Shown here: positions 55,856-64,000 of the stretch, one piece after another | Numbering within the stretch: position 1 is the first letter of the stretch | Layout: each line of letters opens with the position of its first letter | Assembly (NCBI GenBank): GCA_030704615.1 | Contig: CM060733.1 | Span: forward strand, 24,552,001 to 24,616,000 | Source of the DNA: Takakia lepidozioides | Taxonomy: Eukaryota > Streptophyta > Takakiopsida > Takakiales > Takakiaceae | DNA length: 64,000 nucleotides | Reading direction: 5' to 3' | Program-made: the position numbers and the translations under genes | Notes under the pieces: generated by a model | What the model saw: only the letters and a program-made list of their open reading frames with translations | Databases searched by the model: none | What the model was told of the DNA's origin: nothing

Positions 55856-58800
55856 CTACTGTAAACCAAAGCCGGTTGAATTGGACATGGCCAGCTTGAG
55901 TCGATTTTCAAGTCTCAACTTGGAGCTATAGTCAGGCAGCATCAAAACATTGAAACATGTATGTGCTGTTGGTAACCTGCACGGAAAGCCCACAGAAAAT
56001 TTACGCGAATTATGGTTGGCATGCACTTTAACGTAAAGAACCAGGCTTCTACTGGTGATCGAATTATCAATCCAAAAACCACACACAGTAAGAACACATA
56101 GTACCAATCAAGTCTACGGAAAATTGGTGAAAAGTTAGGAGGAGACCTGTCTGTATCTTCACCATTGCGTTGAATAACAAATTTCAAGGTAGCAAGCCCT
56201 CCAACAGGAGCCCGGTCATTCCCAGTCGTAAAGAACAGTAGCTGCTTTTTCTCCTCGAGAGTCATACCTTTCACCTGCAAGATTCCAGCTGTAAACTGAG
56301 CTCTTTCGGACTCCTCATCAACATCACCGACATAGACTGTTAACTAGCCTCAATACCCACAGAATAGAAAAGCAGGTCGGAAGATCCCAAAGCAATACAA
56401 GCTATCCATCAGAAAAATCCTAAGATCTCCCTTAACAGGAAGACTAAAAATAGTCATCTCGTACCAATTCCCAAAACCATAGGATGACTTGACTGTCCTT
56501 TGTGAACCCGTTCTGATAGATTGTCACACGCTCCAATGCCTGCACAAAGTGCACAGCCCGTCATTTCCAAGTCACCAACTGGTCAAACAATTGCAAAAAT
56601 ATGATACACGAGTTCCCTAGCTGTTCTCCACCTCAATGCTGTTGCTGAGTTCTAATAAGCAGACCATAAAAGGTCGTGGCTCAAGCATTTGCACAGGTGT
56701 CATTTGATATTGCTGAGCTTCAGAGCTGCATGAGGTGGTTAGTAGGTTCTGAAGTGGCAGTGGCAGTAGTAACTAGGATGGCAACTTACATCGAAGTCAA
56801 AATGGGGAAGGCCACAGATGAGTAACTCCAGCTCCTCATGACGGAAAAGACTTAGTGCTGGGCCCCCACATACCTGCTTCAAGTTCCGTGTCACATACGA
56901 ACATGTAGACAGATCTTCTGGACTTATAAATGAGTGAAGGCCAACTGCATGATTTTGGCGACAAAGCATATAACACTGCTGAGCCTCCAGCTGTGGAGAA
57001 CGATAAAATTGGATCGGCACGAACCTGGATGAATCCACGGGCAAAGGCAGCAAACTGTACTTGTACTGAATCCTCGAGTAAGTACTTGACATAGAGATTA
57101 ACATACCTGTCAATTGGATGAAAGAAGAGGAAACAGTAGTGAGTGAGCAAGCTGACATATTACTGCCATCCACCACATAAACCATAAACTGGGCCAAAGC
57201 CCCAGGAAGAAAATCACTGCAATGAGACCATGAGTATCAATTTGTACTCAGACATATACTGCACATGTAAATTAGCAGCACATCTACCTTCATAGCACAA
57301 ATACCACAATGCAATGAGTGTTCACACCATACACATAGAGCTTTGAACAAATGAATGCTCCATTACAGCCTATCTTACTACACATGTTTTATTGACTTAT
57401 CAGAGACTGAGTGGAAATGAAGTGTGAAGTGAATGATGTGACTACTCCCCCCAGCTATCTTGCATTTCCATGCAAAAGTCCCTTTGTGACAATGAATTAT
57501 AAAGATATTCAATTAAAGACTCGGTGGAAAGTAACCACCATGGTCAATGGAGACGTACCTTTCCCTATTTTCGTTGGTGACAGCAATGTCTCCCCCACCA
57601 GGTATGAGATCATGTGTCCTCATCTCACCAAAGTAGTCATATGTTACCTGGAATTCCAATGAGACATCAAACAATAGGCACAATTTTGGATGACTTGCTG
57701 GATTTATGGAACAAATAAACAAATCCATAGCACAACTGTAAAACATTTTATTTTCCGCATTTCCACAAGGTAGCTGGAATGGATGATATGGGCTTCATTA
57801 TGGCACAACAATTACAAACACACGAATGCTGACGAGGACAAGAATTTTCTATTTGGACCTGAAAGTTTTGGCAAAAAGTGTCCGACACATCTCCTTCAAA
57901 GTCTAGAAGCTGCTCCAGACCCTTGGCCAGCTGTGGCTGCAGATCCTTGAGATCTCTAAGTTGCACACTTTCTTGCATCAGTTTCTTGTAAACCACCTGC
58001 ACAATTGCACAACCTCACCAGTGAACTAAGCCAACCTTTCATGTGAACCATGATCAGCATACTTGAACATGACATAAGAATGCACTGAAGATCGATGTGC
58101 AGGCCTTTCGAGTCCAATCATATATAATATATTATGTAGCTCCAATTCATTAAAAACAGTTATCAAATACTCAAAATGATTGCAGGAAAACCTATACAGT
58201 TGTTGTACAGATCTCTACCTGCCCTGGAATACTGACTGGAGTGCCTGCAACTAACTGGGGGGACTGAGAGATAGTATACCAGAGGGAAGTGGATGTCCAG
58301 AATGACCCCGTTATAGATGGCCAGGCCCAAAATGATGCCTACCTGCAAAAACAATTATGTTATGAATTGCCGAATGCAATTGACAGCACCAGGCCTATGC
58401 CTACCCACCCTCACCACATGATAAATAGTTCTTCTTGATTTGATTCTTTTCATTACTTCATGAAGCATACAATTACCCAGTGTTGATCTTGAATCCTGCT
58501 CCTTATGAAGGGCAGGCTGTGAACTCCTGACTTCATGAGAGTTTTTTGGTAAAACTGTCTTAAGCATCTACTTGGTACATTGTATCCCAGGTATGTGGAA
58601 TTTAACAGACCTCTTGTGTAAACCTATGACATTGTGTGTCCACAGTACTGCCCTGTGCATGACTTACGTAATCCTGTGGTGTCCTTACTAAAAGGAAGAA
58701 CCTCAACTGTCTAAGCCTTTCTTCAAAAAACAGCCATCTGGCTTGGCTAGAAGGATGCAGAGGAGCGAACTGTTGTATGCATTAAAGGGCACCTACTTTA

Positions 58801-61800
58801 TAGAGCACAAATCTGCCAAAGCATGACCAAGCCTCACCAATTGAAACTCAAGCTCAGACTCCATGGAGTTGCGATTGAACCAGAAATTACGAGTCTCCTC
58901 GCTGTAGATGAACATTCCTGCACATAACGTATGAAGCATTATAAACATTCCTTCACTAGACTGAAATCCCTGCTACTTTTGTAACATAGGAAAGTATGAA
59001 TCTCCCAGCACATAGCTTACATTGGAATGAGTTCTAGTTAATAGGTGCGACAGCACAACCAGAAACTGAATCATAAATGGGCTTACATGATAACCATTTT
59101 CTGAATAAGTTGAGGGAACAAACAAATGAGGAAGTGCTATGGCTCATCCCTCACCATAACTGACATTAAAGAGATCACGAGTCAGCAGTTGAAAGAATTC
59201 TTTTGTGACACCTCCCTCATCCACACCAGCCTCTCCTTCAAAAACAACCTGCAGGTTAATCTCCAAGCCATCATAGATCAGCACTCAAGCTCCAAATGAA
59301 CTCCACAAATCTAACAAAACCTTACATACACTCATTTAGAAGTGAACAATATATTCATAAAATTGGATTGGCTCACACTTTCACATGAGAAAGACAAGGT
59401 ATACTACAAAGACAAGACCGGAATGCTCTGTTAACTAACCAGCAACTACTACATTTTCTGATAATTAGAAGGGACAAACATGAACTACATGATCGACACC
59501 ATTTGAGCTCCCACCATGTAAAAGGGTAGAAAATTGTTGTAGTGCTTGGCAAAACATAAACCACAAGAAACTCATTGCCAAAGGCAGGATAAAATGAGCC
59601 TTCTCATGAACAAACCAACAGCTATATGCTGGTTGACATGGATGATTGGTCACCAGTGAAGTACTTTTGTGTACCTTTTTCAAATGCTCTGCACTTTGAT
59701 TTCAACTGTTGGAGACGACAAACTACTCTTTCCAAATAAGCTAGCCCTGAGGGTGGTATTATTTGGGGTTCTCCTTGACTCCCAAGGGTCTGCAGTGTTT
59801 CAGATTCCTTGACTAACCTCGGACCTTTGTCAGTTTACCTTAAGAAATAAACATTCACCAGACTTTGCTTGCACCTTATTGTACTTCAAGTAAGAGGCCA
59901 GGAAAACCAGGGGAGGCAGAGACAGCACAAATGAGGGCCACCATCATTGCTACAGTCCTTTATGGGCCGGTACATAGATTACACTCATTTTTTCAGAACT
60001 TTGAATGCTGTTGGATGATTTGCAATGCTTGGGGCTGTGATGACAGTATCGACAAGTTTGGGGTGGCCCTGTGATTAGTCCCTGGCTCTTGGATTCAACT
60101 TGGACTAGAAGAATTGATCCTGGCCCATGGCATGAAGTTGAATTGGGATTGATGCTTGACTTGGGATATGTGGCCCACATTTGACCCTGAGCGACAAAGT
60201 GTAGGTGACAAAGAAAGGGAAAAAATGGGGGGTCGGAACAAGTATCTTTACAACATAGGTGCCTTCAGTGGAACAGAGAGGGAAGGCCTGGAGGAGAAAC
60301 CTTCAAGGGTTTCTTCAGGTCGAAAGAGTGCTCTGCTAACTGTTGCAGAGTGTCCCGGATTAAGGAGCTGCGCCGCACCTGCGTGACCTTAGCAGCACTA
60401 TCAGGACACAGAATTTCGCTGCAAATACACACTGTTTTCATCGGTAAGAGAACTTACAACCACTTGAGAGGGGGTATAGTAGAAGGGTACTTACAAGCAA
60501 AACCAAGAAAGGGCTTGTTGGGTTCCCAAACAGCTGTTGCACCACCGATGTCTGCACTACATGCCTCTTCTGAAGGTCTGCCTCTTCCTATTCCAAGAGT
60601 CAAAGAAACCAGTCATTGATAAAGCTCTCCAAGTAAGAGGAAGAGAGGTGTATCAACACAAAAGAAGCTGAAGTTCCTTGTACCTGTAAAATCTTGCTTT
60701 TTGCATCAGGAGTCAGGACAAATGGAACCTGCAAAATGACAAGGTGCTTTGTCATGGGGGAGAAAATTCCAATTCTGTATAACCACACGTCACTATCAGG
60801 CTACACCTTTACTAGATTCAAATATCTGGAAGATACCTGACAAAAGGAGACGAGGGGCTGTACATCCTTCTCACTCTGAATTTGCCTCCACCTTATATAA
60901 TCATCCTGGGACAACACAACATGACCAATTACATGTCTGCAAGACTCCAACATGTACCCCATTTATATAGTAAATGTAGACAAGCTCATGCCTAAGAACT
61001 TCAGGAAGATCTTTGCTAATTATTATGCAGTCCTGGAGATCAGATGCCACCTCCCTTACAATGGGGAGATCGAGGAACTTGCTCATTTTCTGCTTCTACT
61101 GTCTCCAAACTTCTCATCCTCATAAAACCCCTGGAAATAAGTCCCAGAGAACAAGGGAGCACCTGAAGATGCACACGCTCACTAATGACCAAGCTGTAAA
61201 AATCTGTATCTGGAATCAGCTCTTCCTTTTTATTGACCTCAAACAGCAACATCAGCACCTGCATGTCCATGTACACCAGCCAATAGCTGACAAAAGTGAA
61301 CGGAGGCAAGCACTCCCAGTTTCCAAAAGCCTCAACAGCACCATCGAGTAACTTTCAACTCCCATGATAGTGACCTATGATTCCAAGCCTTACAGAGCAT
61401 ACAGGTGACACAAACAGAGCAGCTTAATGTTATAAAATGTACTCATAACAATATTCTAGATTAGCATTAATTATAGAATAGGCACACAACAATTGTGCTC
61501 AATCTGAAAGATCTCACCTTCACAGCTGCAAATATTTCTTGAGGAACCCCCCCTCGTCCACCTAACAAATTTTCTCTGGTCGAACATGATCAAACTACAG
61601 TAACTCAGAATCAACCATTATGCAATTGCTGCCACATGAGGCAAAAGAAACATGCCACTGACAAGGTGAGTAGAACAATCCTCAATCAAAGTACATTTTT
61701 GGTTCACCTGTTTGAAATAAATCTCTGTATTCCCCGTACAAATCGACCACCAAATATGTCCTTGGGATAACATCTCAACCACTGCCCCATTATCTGCAAA

Positions 61801-64000
61801 AATAAGTGTAGAACCAAGGCCTCACAAGGTCACCAAGAGAAAACTCTCTAGTCTCTCTTGGAAAGCTTACTGGAAGGAAAGACCTGACCCATCAAAGCTG
61901 ACTAAAGCATGCATATTATCAAACTGTGTGCATCATTGACTAAGTGACTGGGTGTCAGGCTGCTGTCCCATAGCAAGTTGCTGCAAAACCCAGTCACATT
62001 CCAGTGTTGTCATATCAGCTTTTGAAGTTTCCTGGCAGTAGCGTTACACTACCTGGCAATCAAAGCCAACAATTCGAGATGTTGGTGGTAGTCTAGTCAG
62101 ATACTAAAATGCTGTCAGGAGTCAAGAGCAGCTATCTGGTGGTATATACCCCACAGCTAAGCAGGACTAAGAAGACTTGGTGAGTGCCACAAAATCTCAC
62201 CCTCTCAGCAGATTCAGAAATACGGGCAAATACTCCGAACAGTTGTGCTGAGATTGCATCCCCAAGTCTGCAATTTAACATAGTCACAGCTGATTACTGA
62301 AGGTGATATATAGAGAAATACACCTGAAATGACATGCTTCATCAACAGTCTCCGGCATTGAAAAGAGCACGTACCCTTTCTCTCCTATAAGAGGACTCTG
62401 AAGTCCAATCAAAAGTACCTGTCCCCACAACGCAAACAGCAGACCTGCTGAGATGTTATTACATTGAGGTGGTGGTGCTGCAATCACCAAACTCTGGTTG
62501 CTAGAATCACCGATTGAGTTTGTCATCTAAGGGAATGGAAAAATTAGAAAATGACTTCCAAAATGGACACTGCTCTTCAGCAAGAAAGGGCAGTGTATGA
62601 TAGAGAAGAATCCAGAGCAACCCATGGAGGATGAATTCAAAATGGGTAAAGACCTGAGTGCGCTTTTTAATGCTTGCTTCCAAATGCTTTAAGTTGGCCA
62701 CTTAACAGCTTAGTCCCCTCACAAATGTGAGAAGATGCTTAGTCTGCCTTGATGTCATGTAAATTGGGGCAGCCCTTGGACAAACCAAAATGACCTTTGT
62801 TCACATACAAAAGGTTTGCGGGGTGCAATTCTTTTTACAACTTTCCTTCACTTACAAAGTTCCAATTTCCCCAACCAAGGCTGCATGGGATAGATGTCCC
62901 TTCCCTACGGACTTACGTCTCAAGGTTTCAGGCAAGAAGTGACATATTATATGAAGTGACATGTGCAAACATGCTACAACAGCCTGCAGGTAGTGTTCTG
63001 GCCAGAGGCACTACCCTGGTCCAGCGGGATTCTGGCACATGATCCATTTGCCCATTTATGCTCTCGAACAACCGAATCATGGCTGCACCTAGCCTCTGCA
63101 TCACCTGCCATCCAACCAGCCAACAAAAAGTTGCTGTTTTATTACCTTCATCTTTGTTTGTATAACAATATACTCCATACAGTTATTGAAGCTAGGAGAA
63201 AACCAGAAAGCCCAAGACCTTTAAGTCTGATTGATTTCATGGCCTTGCACATCTTTCCCTGGCAGATTCAGATCAATCTACCATGCTGCTCAAATCATGG
63301 GCATCGCGGAAGTTAAGGCAACAAAGCCTACTGTGCCAAAGTAAAACTCAACCAGAGCCAGAACCAGAGCCAAGCAAGCAATAACATGTCATGGATCCCA
63401 AAATGGTTGAAAGATTTTCTGCTTTCTTTGTTGGACAGAAAACTTCTACAAGCTCACAATGAAGGGTGTGACCATGCTCATGAAGGTCTCAGGGTTAACC
63501 AATAATTTCCAACAACTACGCCATCGACAAAGATGACAAACATCTACAAAGGTCCAATTAAGAAGACAGTACCTCAGGATTGTATAGCTGCAACACACCC
63601 TGATAGATAGTCCGCACTAGATCTATGTCTATCCCAGGTCCCTCCACCTGTTCACCTACAAACCAACCATTGCAACCTCAAATAGCTGAAAGCTGAGGAA
63701 AGCTTGTCCCAAGGAAAATCACTCCAACCAAAGAGAAGTAATTTGCCAAAGTAGCAAAGAATTGATCCTGTTTAGCTTAAAAATTTAGTTCTGGGATTAC
63801 AGAGAATTCTCAAACATTCTTTGATTGTGCGGGGTTTGTTAAATGCAACCAATTTCTTCTGATTGATAGGATGGATGGACCAGCACTACCAAAAGAAGCA
63901 GAAAAAATAGGATCTGAGCCTCGAGAGAAACCTCGTGTACGAACTCGGGGTCTTCTCTCTCCAGTTTCGTCATCCCTATGCCGGAGGGACTGCTGACCTT
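55856..64000 (-). CDS. HECT-type E3 ubiquitin ligase (HECTD2/UBE3A-like), 5' end beyond window
   Basis: C-terminal ~619 residues of an E3 that takes ubiquitin from an E2 onto a cysteine and passes it to substrates. Visible exons, 5' to 3': >64000-63932, 63655-63573, 63104-63039, 62418-62324, 62267-62201, 61793-61708, 61575-61518, 61258-61163, 60905-60837, 60728-60684, 60587-60495, 60378-60301, 59248-59155, 58917-58838, 58342-58280, 57996-57859, 57647-57559, 57106-57025, 56873-56790, 56539-56465, 56274-56147, 55976-55856. All phases agree; the 63039 end is least certain. Helical region: [55 protein letters not shown]. The HECT domain (~343 residues) starts at [15 protein letters not shown]. 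It has [37 protein letters not shown] and the catalytic loop [14 protein letters not shown] (Cys codon 55955-55957), and ends NSTGFGLQ. The pattern is closer to animal HECTD2/UBE3A than to the large UPL1-UPL4 ligases. Confidence 0.93.

Noticed and set aside
61040-61110. Minus-strand segment encoding [19 protein letters not shown] as a HECT-ligase exon
   Set aside because: Exon 61258-61163 joins 60905-60837 in phase and with the family order; this segment is not needed.
61530-61575. Suspected frameshift at a seven-base C run in the HECT ligase
   Set aside because: Using the acceptor that ends at 61576 (CCAG before AGAAAATTTG) restores the frame without any indel.
1-64000. CRISPR arrays, bacterial operons, prophage, rRNA or complete tRNA genes
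   Set aside because: None seen. Genes are intron-split and of plant type, and the tRNA-like boxes belong to SINE-like remnants.

Overview
The window is nuclear DNA of a land plant. It holds seven intron-rich protein-coding genes of plant type, a chromodomain Ty3/gypsy LTR retrotransposon and several LINE/SINE remnants. A non-flowering lineage (moss, liverwort, lycophyte or fern) is my best inference, mainly because the right edge carries a HECTD2/UBE3A-like HECT ubiquitin ligase, a type I do not associate with flowering plants. The species cannot be named from sequence alone.

Layout. 1-3.5 kb: repeat-rich flank (LINE zinc-finger remnant, LINE 3' tail, SINE-like head, two tandem duplications, an 18-bp palindrome with twin G-boxes). 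4.1-23.0 kb: a compact island of four genes in alternating orientation: a RhoGAP-family protein (+, 10 exons), a C9orf85/DUF2039 zinc-ribbon protein (-, 9 exons), mitochondrial-type methionyl-tRNA formyltransferase (+, 10 exons) and a conserved plant protein of probable outer-membrane beta-barrel type (-, 13 exons). The second and third are head to head with 385 bp between start codons; the other neighbours are tail to tail. 23-44.6 kb: repeat-rich desert with a LINE fragment, a receptor-kinase fragment, a broken HAD/FCP1-like phosphatase, and a complete 6.9-kb chromovirus with a perfect 5-bp target duplication. 44.9-48.4 kb: a secreted or lysosome-like C45/AAT-type Ntn-hydrolase (+, 7 exons). 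48.4-53.2 kb: repeats and one unexplained ORF. 53.4-54.8 kb: a PCC13-62-type desiccation-related ferritin-like protein (+, 3 exons) with TATA, ABRE and RY motifs. 55.9-64.0 kb: the C-terminal ~619 residues of the HECT ligase (-, 22 exons seen), running off the right edge.

I built the gene models by hand from splice consensus, reading phase and family resemblance. Reading frames and intron phases close without a frameshift in all seven genes. That contrasts with the retrotransposon, whose otherwise intact gag-pol is interrupted by five one-base losses that all shift the frame the same way. The genes do not form a pathway. Themes are mitochondrial or organellar translation and membranes, ubiquitin ligation and desiccation response.
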